Below are positions 10,585-19,808 of a stretch of 64,000 nt of DNA, piece after piece. The stretch covers positions 62,001 through 126,000 of the forward strand of contig NZ_JADBGG010000007.1 of assembly GCF_014873765.1 (NCBI RefSeq), written 5' to 3'. Below the pieces are notes generated by a model, which did not search any database, had not been told where the DNA came from, and saw nothing but the letters and a program-made list of their open reading frames with translations. Each line of letters opens with the position of its first letter. The first letter of the stretch is position 1. Both the position numbers and the translations under genes were made by a program. The DNA comes from Desulfomicrobium macestii (GTDB lineage Bacteria; Desulfobacterota; Desulfovibrionia; Desulfovibrionales; Desulfomicrobiaceae).

Positions 10585-11397
10585 ATGACCAGAACGCTTG
10601 GCATCATCGCGGGCGGCGGCTCATTTCCCATCACCGTGGCCAATACGGCTAAAGAACGCGGCGAACGCGTCATCGGTGTCGGCTTCGCATCCGACACCGA
10701 CCCTGCCTTTAGGGCCCACTGCGACAATTTCTCCTGGCTCAAACTTGGCCAGCTTGGCAAACTCATCGATTTCTTCACCGCTAACCACGTCACGCACGTG
10801 GTCATGGCAGGTCCCATCAACAAGCCAAGGGCTCTTGATCTTCGGCCCGACTGGCGAGCGGCACGGCTTCTTTTTTCCATCAAGACCCGCGGGGATGACG
10901 TCCTGCTGCGCGCGCTCACTGCCGAACTTGAACGCGAAGGCCTCGCTGTCGTCGCGCCTCATCACTACTCGCCGGACCTGCTCGCTCCCGAAGGGGTGCT
11001 AACCAAGAGAAAACCCACGCAGGCCGAACGCGAGGATGTGGAATTCGCATGGAAACTGGCCCAATCCCTGGGACAGTTCGACATCGGCCAGTGCCTGGTC
11101 GTGCGGGAAAAAATCGTTCTTGCCGTCGAGGCCATTGAAGGCACCGATGCAGCCATACGACGCGGTGGCCAACTCGGGGGCCCCGGCGCGGTGGTCGTAA
11201 AGCGGCCAAAGCCGACCCAGGATAAAAGGCTCGACCTTCCGGCTTTTGGCCTGAAGACGCTGCAAGCCATGGCCGATGTCGGCGCGACGTGCCTGGCCTT
11301 TGAGGCTGGCGGGTGCATCTTTTTCGAACAGGACCAGGCCCTGGCTTTTGCCAACGCCCGCGGCATCGCCCTGCTCGGACTTCCGCCTGGAATCTAG
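10585..11397 (+). CDS. lpxI: UDP-2,3-diacylglucosamine pyrophosphatase LpxI
   Basis: A 270-residue protein of the LpxI (DUF1009) family, starting MTRTLGIIAGGGSFPI, with conserved C-terminal segments (GGQLGGPGAVVVKRPKPTQD; DLPAFGLKTL). LpxI replaces LpxH in alphaproteobacteria, deltaproteobacteria and others, hydrolysing UDP-diacylglucosamine to lipid X. It starts eight bases after lpxA and is the last gene of the envelope operon, followed by a terminator. Confidence 0.93.
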   Translation: MTRTLGIIAGGGSFPITVANTAKERGERVIGVGFASDTDPAFRAHCDNFSWLKLGQLGKLIDFFTANHVTHVVMAGPINKPRALDLRPDWRAARLLFSIKTRGDDVLLRALTAELEREGLAVVAPHHYSPDLLAPEGVLTKRKPTQAEREDVEFAWKLAQSLGQFDIGQCLVVREKIVLAVEAIEGTDAAIRRGGQLGGPGAVVVKRPKPTQDKRLDLPAFGLKTLQAMADVGATCLAFEAGGCIFFEQDQALAFANARGIALLGLPPGI

Positions 11398-11418
11398 CGC
11401 AGATACGCTTACCTCAAA

Positions 11419-11456
11419 AAAAATGGCCGGTTACGCACACCGGCCATTTTTGTTTT
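11419..11456. terminator. Bidirectional intrinsic terminator after lpxI / thrC
   Basis: The hairpin has arms AAAATGGCCGG (11420-11430) and CCGGCCATTTT (11440-11450) around a short loop. A T-rich run follows on the plus strand and the A-run preceding it gives a T-run on the minus strand. It separates the convergent lpxI and thrC. Confidence 0.85.
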
Positions 11457-11478
11457 CGAGCGTTTCAGACACACGCCG

Positions 11479-12927
11479 TCATTTTTTGTCGAGCCCCAGT
11501 ATGCCGACCACATTCTGGGCGGCCTGAACCGTAAACGCTTCCTCGGACAGACGCGCCTTCTCATCCTGATCAATGACCAGGCGCGGCACATTGGCCAGTT
11601 TTCTGTCCGGCGTGATCTCGAATTCGGGACCAAAGCCATCATGAAAATACATGTCCTGAAATCCGGCGAACTTCAAAGCGTGCGCCGTGGCGTCAAGCAC
11701 GGCAAGCTCGCCTTCTTCCATGAGTCCGAGTTCCTTGGCCTTCAGGAGTCCGGCCAAGCATTCGCCGCCCTGGGTGCAGGCGATGTGGCCATGCCGGTTG
11801 GCAAGCAGCATGGACTCAATGATGCGCTGTTCGCTGACCTGCACGACCTGGAACGAACCCGCGCCACCCAGCTTTTGGTACTGCTCGGCCAGATACGCCA
11901 CCCGGGGAAACGACACCGGATTGCCGATCATTGCCGCCTGGGCAACTGACGGCCGCACCTTCACGGCCTCGAACCTGCGCTGCTCCGTGTCCTGGGCATA
12001 GTACCTGAAAACCGGATCCGCATGTTCGGACTGTACACCGACGATGCGGGGCAGGGCCTCTATGATCCCAAGCCGCAGGAGTTTCAGGAATCCGCTCATG
12101 ATGGCCGTGATGTTTCCGGCATTGCCGATGGGCACGAAAACAACTTTGCCGCGCAGATCCCAATCATACCACTGCGCCACTTCAAAGGCATAGCTCTCCT
12201 GCCCGAGGATGCGCCAGGCGTTCTTGGAATTGAGGAGCGCCACCCGATAATGATCGGCCAGATATTCGACCACCTTCATGCAGTCGTCAAAAACGCCGGG
12301 GATTTCGAGCACTTTCGCCCCACTGCCCAGAGGCTGGGACAGTTGCTGTGCGGTGACCTTGCCCTGCGGCAAAAGCACGACCGAGGTCAAAGGCTCCCCC
12401 ACATACGCCGCATAGAGCGCCGCAGCGGCCGAGGTGTCGCCGGTGGAGGCGCAGATGGTCAGAACATTGTCCCAGTCGTGTCTGGCGACCAGATGGCGCA
12501 GGTACGAATAGGCGCAAGCCATGCCGCGATCCTTGAATGATGCGGACGGATTCTGTCCGTCATTCTTGAAGGCCATGGGTTGCCCCACCAGACGCTCCAG
12601 GGCGGGCGAGGAGCGGGTCACGGGGGTGTTGCCCTCCCCGAGGTAGACAATGTCCTCTTCACCCACGACAGGGGCCATCAGCTCGTAAAAACGGAAGATG
12701 CCACGCAGGGCCGGATTCTTGGTCGCCGCGCGCAGGTCGAAGATATCGCGCCAGGCAGTGCCGGGTGTCTTTTCCAACTCGGAAAAGCGTGTGTCCTCCA
12801 GCAGAAAAACACCCTTGCAGCTGGGACACGTGTAATGCAATTCGTCGATGGGGTACCTGGCCTTACAACCGAGGCAGACATATTCCATTTCCCCTCTGTA
12901 GGTGGGAAAAACGTTGGCTTCGCGCAT
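11479..12927 (-). CDS. thrC: Threonine synthase
   Basis: A 482-residue PLP-dependent enzyme converting O-phosphohomoserine to threonine. An N-terminal zinc-ribbon-like segment has CLGC and CPSC pairs (about residues 18-37). The PLP lysine lies in NPSASFKDRGM, and the Ser/Asn-rich phosphate-binding loop follows (ICASTGDTSAAAA). Length fits the longer bacterial ThrC group. It is the distal gene of a minus-strand run that starts at glmU and ends at the shared terminator. Confidence 0.93.
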   Translation of the reverse strand: MREANVFPTYRGEMEYVCLGCKARYPIDELHYTCPSCKGVFLLEDTRFSELEKTPGTAWRDIFDLRAATKNPALRGIFRFYELMAPVVGEEDIVYLGEGNTPVTRSSPALERLVGQPMAFKNDGQNPSASFKDRGMACAYSYLRHLVARHDWDNVLTICASTGDTSAAAALYAAYVGEPLTSVVLLPQGKVTAQQLSQPLGSGAKVLEIPGVFDDCMKVVEYLADHYRVALLNSKNAWRILGQESYAFEVAQWYDWDLRGKVVFVPIGNAGNITAIMSGFLKLLRLGIIEALPRIVGVQSEHADPVFRYYAQDTEQRRFEAVKVRPSVAQAAMIGNPVSFPRVAYLAEQYQKLGGAGSFQVVQVSEQRIIESMLLANRHGHIACTQGGECLAGLLKAKELGLMEEGELAVLDATAHALKFAGFQDMYFHDGFGPEFEITPDRKLANVPRLVIDQDEKARLSEEAFTVQAAQNVVGILGLDKK

Positions 12928-12948
12928 GAGATGCTCCCTGAAGATTAA

Positions 12949-13812
12949 TTACCCAAGCGTCGTGTCGATGACCGCGCCCGCAAACAAGAAAACCGCTACA
13001 AACCCGTTCAAGGTGAAAAAAGCTAGGTTGACCCTGCTCAGGTCATCGGCACTTATCAGGCGGTGCTCGAAAAGCAGGATCACTGCCACGACCAGGCAAA
13101 AACCCGCATAAACAAGCCCGGCCCCGGCAGACCAGCCGGCCAGAAGAAAAAAGAGGGCTGTTGTCACATGGCTGAAGGTCGAAAGAGACAGCGCGATCGG
13201 CACCCCCTTGCCTGCCGGCAAGGAATGCAGGCCCTCGGCCCGATCGAATTCGGCGTCCTGACAGGCGTAAAGGATATCAAATCCGGCCACCCAGAATGTC
13301 ACTCCAAGGCCCAAAAGGACGGGAGCAAGCGCAATCTCCGGAGACACGGCGAGCCATCCCGCCAGGGGTGCAAGCCCAAGCACCGTGCCCAGAAAAAAAT
13401 GGCACAGAAAGGTGAACCGTTTGGTAAAGCTGTAGAGTGCGGACCAGACCAGTGCCAAGGGAGAAAGCGCCAGACAGAGGGCGTTGAGCTGCCAGCACGC
13501 CCCGACGAAGACAAGGGCGCTGACGGCTATGAAAACCAGCGTTTCAGAAACCTTGAGTTCGCCCGTCACCAAGGGCCGGGTCAGGGTGCGCGGGTTTTTG
13601 GAATCAATGGGAAGATCCGCAAGGCGATTGACGGCCATGGCGAAGGAGCGCACGGCCACCATGGCCACGGTCAGGGCCAGAAATATCTTCCAGCCCGGCC
13701 AGCCATCCGCAGCCCAGAGCATCCCGAGATAGGCGAACGGCAGGGCAAAGATCGAATGTTCTATCTTGACCATGCGCGCCAGCAGAACGGTTTTACGCCA
13801 GATCGAAAACAT
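12949..13812 (-). CDS. UbiA-family prenyltransferase (probable MqnP)
   Basis: A 287-residue integral membrane prenyltransferase with about eight hydrophobic segments. The two Asp-rich motifs that bind Mg-prenyl diphosphate are present: NRLADLPID near residues 62-70 and DILYACQDAEFD near 178-189. The second motif form is seen in 4-hydroxybenzoate/MqnP-type enzymes. There are no ubi or men genes nearby; in Desulfovibrionales menaquinone is usually made by the futalosine route, so MqnP is the likely role (inference). It lies between tyrS and thrC. Confidence 0.85.
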   Translation of the reverse strand: MFSIWRKTVLLARMVKIEHSIFALPFAYLGMLWAADGWPGWKIFLALTVAMVAVRSFAMAVNRLADLPIDSKNPRTLTRPLVTGELKVSETLVFIAVSALVFVGACWQLNALCLALSPLALVWSALYSFTKRFTFLCHFFLGTVLGLAPLAGWLAVSPEIALAPVLLGLGVTFWVAGFDILYACQDAEFDRAEGLHSLPAGKGVPIALSLSTFSHVTTALFFLLAGWSAGAGLVYAGFCLVVAVILLFEHRLISADDLSRVNLAFFTLNGFVAVFLFAGAVIDTTLG

Positions 13813-13824
13813 CAGCCTGCCCCC

Positions 13825-15021
13825 TTAAGCCGCCACGAGCTTCAGGAATCTTTTCTTGCCGATCTTCAGCACATATTCCCCCGGCGCGAATGCGAAGGAA
13901 GCGTCGTCTTCCTTGCGTCCGTCAATGGTCACGGCGTTTTGCTTGCACATCCGGCGGGCATCGCCCTTGGAAGAGCACACGCCGCTCTCGCTCAAAACAT
14001 CCACCAGCAGCGCCCCGGCCTGAACCGTGAAAACCTCGATGTCCTCAGGAATGCCCTGCTTGGCGAAAACGGCGTTGAAAGCCTCACGCGCTGCCGCGCC
14101 GGCCGTTGCCCCGTGAAACCGTGTCGTGATCTCCTGGGCCAGATCCTCCTTGGCGGTCTTGGGATGCAGGGCCCCGGAGGCAACCTGCTCCCGCAGGGTA
14201 GAAATCCGGTCCAGGGAACTGTCGGAAAGCAACTCGTAATAACGCCACATGAGCTCATCGGAGATGGACATCAGCTTGCCGAACATGTCGCCCGGAGCCT
14301 CGTCTATGCCAATGTAGTTGCCCAACGACTTGCTCATTTTCTGGACTCCGTCGAGGCCTTCCAGAATGGGCATGGTCAAAACGATCTGCGATGCCTGACC
14401 GTGCTCACGCTGCAGGTGGCGGCCCATGAGCAGATTGAACTTCTGGTCCGTCCCGCCAAGCTCCACATCGGCCCTGAGGGCCACGGAGTCGTATCCCTGG
14501 ACCAGCGGGTACAGGAATTCGTGGATGGAGATGGGCTGGTTACCCTTGAAGCGCTTCTCGAAATCATCGCGCTCAAGCATGCGGGCCACAGTGTAACGCG
14601 AGCAGAGCTCAATGAAATCCGCAGCGGAAAACGTGTCCATCCAGGTGGAGTTAAAAGCGATTTCGGTTCGTTCTTGATCCAGGATCTTGAAAATCTGCTT
14701 CTTGTAGGTTTCGGCGTTGCGGAGAACCTCTTCGCGGGTCAATTTCTTGCGCGTTTCGGATTTTCCGGAGGGATCACCGATCATGCCGGTGAAATCACCG
14801 ATCAGAAAAATGACCTGATGTCCGAGTTCCTGAAAATGCTTGAGCTTCTGGATCAGTACCGTATGCCCAAGGTGCAGGTCCGGAGCGGTGGGGTCAAAAC
14901 CGGCCTTGATCCGCAGCGGAGTGCCGCTGCGCAGTTTTGTGATCAGTTCCTCTTCATTGATGATCTCGACGCTTCCGCGCCGGATCTGCTCAAGCTGCCG
15001 AGCAAGCTCCATATCTGTCAT
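13825..15021 (-). CDS. tyrS: Tyrosyl-tRNA synthetase
   Basis: A 398-residue class I synthetase. The HIGH-type motif appears as HLGHTVL (near residues 51-57), the KMSKS motif as KMSKSLGN (near 229), and a C-terminal S4 RNA-binding domain covers about 335-398. It is the TyrZ-like bacterial type, with the class I signature after [12 protein letters not shown]. It is preceded by ymdB and followed by the ubiA-like gene with 12 bases between. Confidence 0.95.
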   Translation of the reverse strand: MTDMELARQLEQIRRGSVEIINEEELITKLRSGTPLRIKAGFDPTAPDLHLGHTVLIQKLKHFQELGHQVIFLIGDFTGMIGDPSGKSETRKKLTREEVLRNAETYKKQIFKILDQERTEIAFNSTWMDTFSAADFIELCSRYTVARMLERDDFEKRFKGNQPISIHEFLYPLVQGYDSVALRADVELGGTDQKFNLLMGRHLQREHGQASQIVLTMPILEGLDGVQKMSKSLGNYIGIDEAPGDMFGKLMSISDELMWRYYELLSDSSLDRISTLREQVASGALHPKTAKEDLAQEITTRFHGATAGAAAREAFNAVFAKQGIPEDIEVFTVQAGALLVDVLSESGVCSSKGDARRMCKQNAVTIDGRKEDDASFAFAPGEYVLKIGKKRFLKLVAA

Positions 15022-15036
15022 GACGGTTCCTGTTCT

Positions 15037-15813
15037 TTAAGATGCCCTGTATTGCCATGCCGAAATGCCGCGGCAATGGCCGTTATCCACTTCCATAAGC
15101 GCCCCGTTCAGCATGCACGGCCCCTTGGCCAGTTCAAAACGCTGGGGTAGTCCTGTCCGAAATCTGCGCAAAATTATGTCGTTGTCCATGCCCAGGCAGG
15201 AGTCTTCCGGACCGCACATCCCAAGATCGGAGATGTAGCCGGTCATTCCGTCCAAAATTCGTGCGTCATTGGTCTGAACATGGGTGTGCGTGCCGACCAC
15301 TGCCTGAACCCGCCCGCGCAGCAGATGGGCCAGTGCGCGCTTCTCCGAGGTGGCTTCGGCATGCATGTCGACCACGATCACGGCCTCGGGCGGAGCCTTT
15401 GCGACCAGAGTCTCGGCAACCGCGAACGGGCAGTCGATGGCTTCCATGAAGGTCCGGCCTTGCAGATTGACGACCATGAGCGGCGGCAGGTTTTCACCCA
15501 GTTCGTAAACGCCCGCGCCACGTCCCGGCGCCACTACGGGATAATTGCCCGGACGCAGCAGCCACGGTTCATTCTCAAGCGCTGGGCGGATGTCGGGAAA
15601 TTTCCAGACATGGTTGCCGGTGGTCAGGACATCGACGCCGCATCTGTGCAGCTCCTGGGCGCTTTTGGCCGAGAGCCCAAGTCCGCCGGAAGCGTTCTCG
15701 CCGTTGGCCAGGACCACGTCCAGCTCCAATTCCTGACGCAAACGCGGCAGATGATCCTTGACCATCTGCCGCCCGCTATTTCCTACGATGTCACCAAGAA
15801 AGAGAATCCGCAT
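15037..15813 (-). CDS. ymdB: YmdB-type metallophosphoesterase (TIGR00282 family)
   Basis: A 258-residue calcineurin-like phosphoesterase. MRILFLGDIVGNSGR gives the first metal site, NGENASGG the Asn-containing motif, TGNHVWK the GNH motif, and later VDMHAEATSEK and VGTHTHVQT further His ligands. In Bacillus YmdB is a cyclic nucleotide phosphodiesterase linked to RNase Y, and the gene directly follows rny here too. I start at ATG 15813; an in-frame TTG at 15837 would overlap rny. The ribosome site is weak, consistent with coupling to rny. Confidence 0.9.
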   Translation of the reverse strand: MRILFLGDIVGNSGRQMVKDHLPRLRQELELDVVLANGENASGGLGLSAKSAQELHRCGVDVLTTGNHVWKFPDIRPALENEPWLLRPGNYPVVAPGRGAGVYELGENLPPLMVVNLQGRTFMEAIDCPFAVAETLVAKAPPEAVIVVDMHAEATSEKRALAHLLRGRVQAVVGTHTHVQTNDARILDGMTGYISDLGMCGPEDSCLGMDNDIILRRFRTGLPQRFELAKGPCMLNGALMEVDNGHCRGISAWQYRAS

Positions 15814-15820
15814 TCGGGAA

Positions 15821-17380
15821 CTATTTGGCAATGCCAACGGCCCTCTTTTCGCGGATGACCGTAACCCGGATCTGACCGGGGTAGGTCATCTTTTCCTCTA
15901 TCTGCTTGGCGATATCCTTGCTCAGCATGTAGATCTGGTCGTCGTTGACCGCCTCGCAATCCACCATGACGCGAACTTCGCGGCCGGCCTGAATGGCGAA
16001 GGCCCTGCTCACGCCGGTAAATCCGGTGGCGATCCCTTCGAGCTCCTCAAGGCGCTTCACGTAGCTCTCCAAAAGCTCCTTGCGCGCTCCGGGGCGTGCT
16101 CCGGAGAGGCTATCAGCGGCCTGGACCAGCACGGCATAGACGGACTTTGGCGGGACATCCTCATGGTGCGCGGCGATGGCGTGCACGATTTCGGCGGACT
16201 CGTTGTACTTCTTGGCCAGATCGGCACCGATGAGCGCATGCGGGCCCTCGACTTCGTGGTCCACGGCCTTGCCCAGATCATGCAGCAGGCCGGCCCGCTT
16301 GGCCTTCTTGATGTCCAGCCCAAGCTCGGCGGCCATGATTCCGCACAAAAAAGCAACCTCAAGGGAATGCTGCAGAACATTCTGGGTAAAACTGGTGCGG
16401 AAGCGCAGCTGCCCCAGCAGGCGGACAATCTCGGGATGAATTCCGTGCACGCCGAGATCGAAAGTGGCCTGCTCGCCGATTTCACGGATCTGGACATCCA
16501 TCTCCTTTTCGACCTTCTTGACGATATCCTCGATACGTGCGGGATGAATGCGGCCATCGCTGATCAGCCTTTCCAGCGAACGCTTGGCCACCTCGCGGCG
16601 CAACGGGTTGTATGCGGACAAAATGACCGTTTCCGGCGTGTCGTCGATAATCAGGTCCACACCCGTAGCCGCTTCAATGGCCCGAATATTGCGGCCTTCA
16701 CGGCCGATAATGCGGCCCTTCATGTCTTCACTGGGCAACTCCACCGAACTGACCGTATGCTCGGAGACATAATCGCCTGCGTAGCGCTGAACCGCGCTGG
16801 CAATGATCCTCTGCGCCTTGCGATGCGCGGTCTCCTGCGCCTCGACCTCGATCACCCGCACCATCTTGGCCGCCTCATGGCGAGCCTTGCTCTCAATTTC
16901 CTGCATGAGGCGGGCGCGTGCCTCTTCGGCGGTCAATCCGGAAATTTCCTCCAGGCGAGTCTGCTGGGCAACGATCAGCTCCTGCAGCCCCTCCTCCTTC
17001 TCCTCGACGGCGCGCTCCTGCTTGGCAACCTTCTTTTCAAGGCTGACCAGCTCGCTTTCCTTCAAGGCCAGGGACTCCACCTTCTTTTCCAGACGCTCTT
17101 CCTTGGCCTGCAGCCTGGCCTCGTTCTTTTTCAGCTCGCGCTCACGGTCCTTGGCATCCTGTTCGACTTCCTTCTTCAGGGCAAAAACCTCGTCCTGGGC
17201 CTGGAGCAAAACCTCTTTCTTGTGCGCCTGCGCATCTTTCTTGGCTTCATCCAGAATCCGCTCGGACAATTTGCGAGCGTCGTCGTTCTCTTGATCGGTG
17301 ATGTATTTTTTGAACAAAAAACCCGCAACCGCACCAAGCCCGGTGCAAATGAAAGCGGTGATTATGATCTGGCTGGTCAT
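15821..17380 (-). CDS. rny: Ribonuclease Y
   Basis: A 519-residue endoribonuclease initiating mRNA decay. One N-terminal membrane anchor (residues 4-24) is followed by a long coiled coil (about 30-190), a KH RNA-binding domain with GRIIGREGRNIRAIE near 220 and an HD domain with LLHDLGKAVDHE carrying the metal-binding His-Asp. Start at ATG 17380 follows AAGGAG. An upstream in-frame start at 17467 is rejected because it would extend past the anchor. RNase Y together with an RNase E/G gene (rng, below) gives this genome two decay endonucleases. Confidence 0.96.
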   Translation of the reverse strand: MTSQIIITAFICTGLGAVAGFLFKKYITDQENDDARKLSERILDEAKKDAQAHKKEVLLQAQDEVFALKKEVEQDAKDRERELKKNEARLQAKEERLEKKVESLALKESELVSLEKKVAKQERAVEEKEEGLQELIVAQQTRLEEISGLTAEEARARLMQEIESKARHEAAKMVRVIEVEAQETAHRKAQRIIASAVQRYAGDYVSEHTVSSVELPSEDMKGRIIGREGRNIRAIEAATGVDLIIDDTPETVILSAYNPLRREVAKRSLERLISDGRIHPARIEDIVKKVEKEMDVQIREIGEQATFDLGVHGIHPEIVRLLGQLRFRTSFTQNVLQHSLEVAFLCGIMAAELGLDIKKAKRAGLLHDLGKAVDHEVEGPHALIGADLAKKYNESAEIVHAIAAHHEDVPPKSVYAVLVQAADSLSGARPGARKELLESYVKRLEELEGIATGFTGVSRAFAIQAGREVRVMVDCEAVNDDQIYMLSKDIAKQIEEKMTYPGQIRVTVIREKRAVGIAK

Positions 17381-17543
17381 GGAAACTCCTTGGCACAATA
17401 TATTTAAGATGGCTGCGCAACGACCATGATACGTCGTCCCTGTCCTTAAATCGGACTGACGAGACAACAGCGCGAGCGCTTAATTACGATCGGCAAGGAG
17501 TGTATGAGAGACTGGCTGTTGGAAGGGGCGAACCAGATAAAAG

Positions 17544-17715
17544 CCCCGGAAGGCAGTGTTGGGAATCATTTTGAACCTCTTAAGTTAAGAGGGGGTTGGC
17601 TACAGCCCATCAGGCTTCTTCGGCTGCCCGAAGCGTGCACACAAGACCGTTGTAAGCTACCCGTATTGCGCTTTATTGGCTCAAAAACGCATCACCAATC
17701 ACTGACCCTCCAGGG
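17544..17715 (-). ncRNA. ssrS: 6S RNA (SsrS)
   Basis: Read on the minus strand, the region carries hallmarks of proteobacterial 6S RNA. The 5' end CCCTGGAGGGTCAGTG can pair with the 3' end CACTGCCTTCCGGGG. A TGAGCCAATA block matches the conserved E. coli TGAGCCGATA. A CTTCGGGCAGCCGAAG hairpin is followed by AAGCCT, as in the classical closing stem. 6S RNA mimics an open promoter and binds sigma-70 RNA polymerase in stationary phase. It lies just downstream of zapA, the same linkage as in E. coli. Ends are estimated from pairing. Confidence 0.87.
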
Positions 17716-17725
17716 TACTTGTTCA

Positions 17726-17992
17726 CTATTCTTCAGGACTATCTATCTTCGAAAGAAGCTGCTGCAACGTGCCTTCAAGTTGCGACATCTTCCCTTGATC
17801 ATGTAAATAATCGTCGGCCAGACTCAACGCCAGGTATGTCAGAAGCCGCTCCTTGCTCATGTGACTGACCCGCCCTTCGAGATCCTTGTAGCGCTGATGA
17901 ACCAGGTCAACAGCTTTATGAATCCGCTCGGGCGAGACGTCGGCCGCGAAGGAAAGATCGAGGCCGAGCACTGTCAAATTGTATCCTGGCAT
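17726..17992 (-). CDS. zapA: Cell division protein ZapA-like
   Basis: An 88-residue protein. It begins MPGYNLTVLGLDLSFAADVS, the small alpha/beta head of ZapA, and continues with helices (HKAVDLVHQRYKDLEGR, LLTYLALSLADDYL) forming the dimerising coiled coil. ZapA cross-links FtsZ protofilaments at the division ring. The 6S RNA follows directly, and a ZapB-like coiled-coil gene precedes it by three bases, so the pair is likely translated from one message. Confidence 0.85.
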   Translation of the reverse strand: MPGYNLTVLGLDLSFAADVSPERIHKAVDLVHQRYKDLEGRVSHMSKERLLTYLALSLADDYLHDQGKMSQLEGTLQQLLSKIDSPEE

Positions 17993-17995
17993 TAC

Positions 17996-18175
17996 TTAGT
18001 TTCTATCAACCTCTTGCAGGCTGTTCAAGATATTTTCCACCCTGGACAGAACGGCCTCCTTGGTCTGCCGCTCCTGCTCAAGGGACTCCTTTAATTGCAT
18101 ATTCTCAAGTTTCAAGGCTTCCTGGCGCTCCAGTAGGAGGGTTATCTTCTCTGTCAACTGATTAAGAATATCCAT
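17996..18175 (-). CDS. Short leucine-zipper coiled-coil protein (ZapB-like)
   Basis: A 59-codon frame starting MDILNQLTEKITLLLERQEA and ending QEVDRN. The whole protein is heptad-rich (Leu/Ile at a/d positions, Glu/Lys/Gln elsewhere) with no other domain, as in ZapB, which joins ZapA to the FtsZ ring. It sits between glmU and zapA on the same strand, eight bases after the glmU end. The start codon is the only ATG giving the full coil; GGATAA upstream is a weak ribosome site. Identity as ZapB is inferred from composition and position. Confidence 0.7.
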   Translation of the reverse strand: MDILNQLTEKITLLLERQEALKLENMQLKESLEQERQTKEAVLSRVENILNSLQEVDRN

Positions 18176-18183
18176 AAGTTATC

Positions 18184-19566
18184 CTAGGATTGAAGTGATT
18201 TTTTCTTGCGGTCCAAATTCGACTGTCTGGCCCTGGCCACGCACAGGGCACCATCCGGAACATTTTTAGTAACCACTGAACCGGCGGCGACAAGAGCGCC
18301 GGCTCCCACGACCACGGGAGCGACCAACGCCGTGTTGCTGCCGATAAAGGCGTTTTCATGAATTTCGGTGCGATGTTTCTTCGCGCCGTCATAATTGCAG
18401 GTGATGGTTCCCGCGCCGATATTCACTCCAGGACCGATATCGCTGTCGCCCAGGTAGGAAAGATGTCCAGCCTTGGCGCCGGCATGGAGCACGGATTTCT
18501 TGACTTCGACGAAATTGCCCACGCGCGCGTCCTCTCCGATATCGGAGCCGGGTCTGATCCGACCGTACGGGCCAACACTCGCTCCCGCCCGGATGTGAGA
18601 TCCTTCAATATGAGAAAAGGATTTCACTTGGCAAGGACCAAGAATCGAATCCTTGATCCAGCAATGAGAAGAGATAAACGCGCCGCGCTCGATTCGCGAA
18701 CAGCCGTAAATTTCGCATGGCCCCATTATTTCGGCACCGGGAGCGACGGCAACGTCGGGCCCGATGAAAATTGTCTCGCAATTACGAAGGATGACTCCTG
18801 AATCGAGCAAGCCTTCCACGATCTGGCGACGCAGGGAATCTTCAAAACGAACCAGCTCTCGTGGCGAATTGATCCCCCGCAAAAGGTCCGAGCTGCCAAA
18901 CGGCAATCCCGCGACCGGCAACCCTGCGGCAGCGCAGATGGCGATCATCTGGGTCAGATAATATTCCTGCTGGGCATTGTTGCGGTCCATCTTTTCCAGC
19001 AGAGGCCCACAGCGCTTAACGTCGAACACATAGACCCCTGAATTGACCTCAAAAACCTCACCGCCATGATCCGCTGCACAGAAATCCTTTTCTTCTACCA
19101 CCCGCTCCACGCAGCCCTCGGCATTGCGGATGACTCGGCCGTACCCAAAGGGATTTTCAAGCCGCAAGGTCAACATACCCATGCCCGCGTTACGGGCAGC
19201 GCATAATTCAACCAAATCGGCTATGGCATCAACCGGAACGTGCGGGGTGTCTCCGTTGAGTACGCAAAGATAAGAAATGCCAGAGGCGGCAACGCGCTCC
19301 CACGAGAGCATGACCGCATGTCCCGTGCCCAGTTGCTGCTCCTGCTGGACAAACTGTCCCTTTTGCCCCGGAAAGCAGTCTTCAACCTTTGCGGACTGAA
19401 AACCGACCACGGTCCAGACCTGAGCCGCAGGCACGTGCGTCAACGCGTCATAAACATAGCCAAGAAGCGGCTTTCCCAAAACCTGCTGTAAAACCTTGGG
19501 GGAATCGGAGTGCATGCGCGTGCCTTTGCCCGCTGCCAAGATGACGTATCCCAGTTCTGGCTTCAT
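18184..19566 (-). CDS. glmU: Bifunctional GlmU: GlcNAc-1-P uridyltransferase / GlcN-1-P acetyltransferase
   Basis: A 460-residue enzyme making UDP-GlcNAc for peptidoglycan and lipid A. The N-terminal pyrophosphorylase domain has LAAGKGTRMHSDSPKVL (residues 10-26) and VLNGDTPHV. The C-terminal left-handed beta helix (about 250-440) has hexapeptide repeats and the acetyltransferase segment FVEVKKSVLHAGAKAGHLSY with the catalytic His. The start follows GAGGAAAA. It supplies the substrate of LpxA encoded earlier in this window. Confidence 0.95.
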   Translation of the reverse strand: MKPELGYVILAAGKGTRMHSDSPKVLQQVLGKPLLGYVYDALTHVPAAQVWTVVGFQSAKVEDCFPGQKGQFVQQEQQLGTGHAVMLSWERVAASGISYLCVLNGDTPHVPVDAIADLVELCAARNAGMGMLTLRLENPFGYGRVIRNAEGCVERVVEEKDFCAADHGGEVFEVNSGVYVFDVKRCGPLLEKMDRNNAQQEYYLTQMIAICAAAGLPVAGLPFGSSDLLRGINSPRELVRFEDSLRRQIVEGLLDSGVILRNCETIFIGPDVAVAPGAEIMGPCEIYGCSRIERGAFISSHCWIKDSILGPCQVKSFSHIEGSHIRAGASVGPYGRIRPGSDIGEDARVGNFVEVKKSVLHAGAKAGHLSYLGDSDIGPGVNIGAGTITCNYDGAKKHRTEIHENAFIGSNTALVAPVVVGAGALVAAGSVVTKNVPDGALCVARARQSNLDRKKKSLQS

Positions 19567-19755
19567 GATTTTCCTCGAAAAGTATTCGGCTCTGTCCTTT
19601 CAAATAATACTCTCGCTGGCTTTTGAGCCACGCAACCAACAAAAAAGCGCTCAATGCCAAGGTTCCCTGAGAGCCCATTTCACGATAACTGTCCAAAAAT
19701 TCTTAATCTTTGATATCGGTATATTATATTATTCTCAAGATTGAATAGTCGTAAA

Positions 19756-19788
19756 AAAAAAAGCAGGCTCCGAAGAGCCTGCTTTCTA
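19756..19788 (-). terminator. Terminator of the ATP synthase operon
   Basis: On the minus strand, after the atpC stop, the arms AGCAGGCT and AGCCTGCT (19761-19786) enclose a CCGAAG-type loop and are followed by a run of about ten T residues. This is a strong factor-independent terminator. The remaining 190 bases up to glmU are A+T-rich with no recognisable gene; the glmU promoter probably lies there. Confidence 0.9.
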
Positions 19789-19808
19789 GATACCGTGATT
19801 GTCGGTCA

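Noticed and set aside
13063-15150. Open plus-strand frame of 695 codons opposite ubiA-like, tyrS and ymdB
   Set aside because: It is antisense to three well-conserved genes, spans their intergenic joins, and shows no domain; GC-rich codon bias on the other strand explains it.
15758-17407. Open plus-strand frame of 549 codons opposite rny
   Set aside because: It is the complement of the RNase Y gene, Leu/Gly/Asp-rich, with no domain pattern.
19448-19696. Minus-strand 82-codon frame across the glmU start
   Set aside because: It overlaps the glmU start in another frame, begins with TTG and has no ribosome site; the glmU frame is clearly real.
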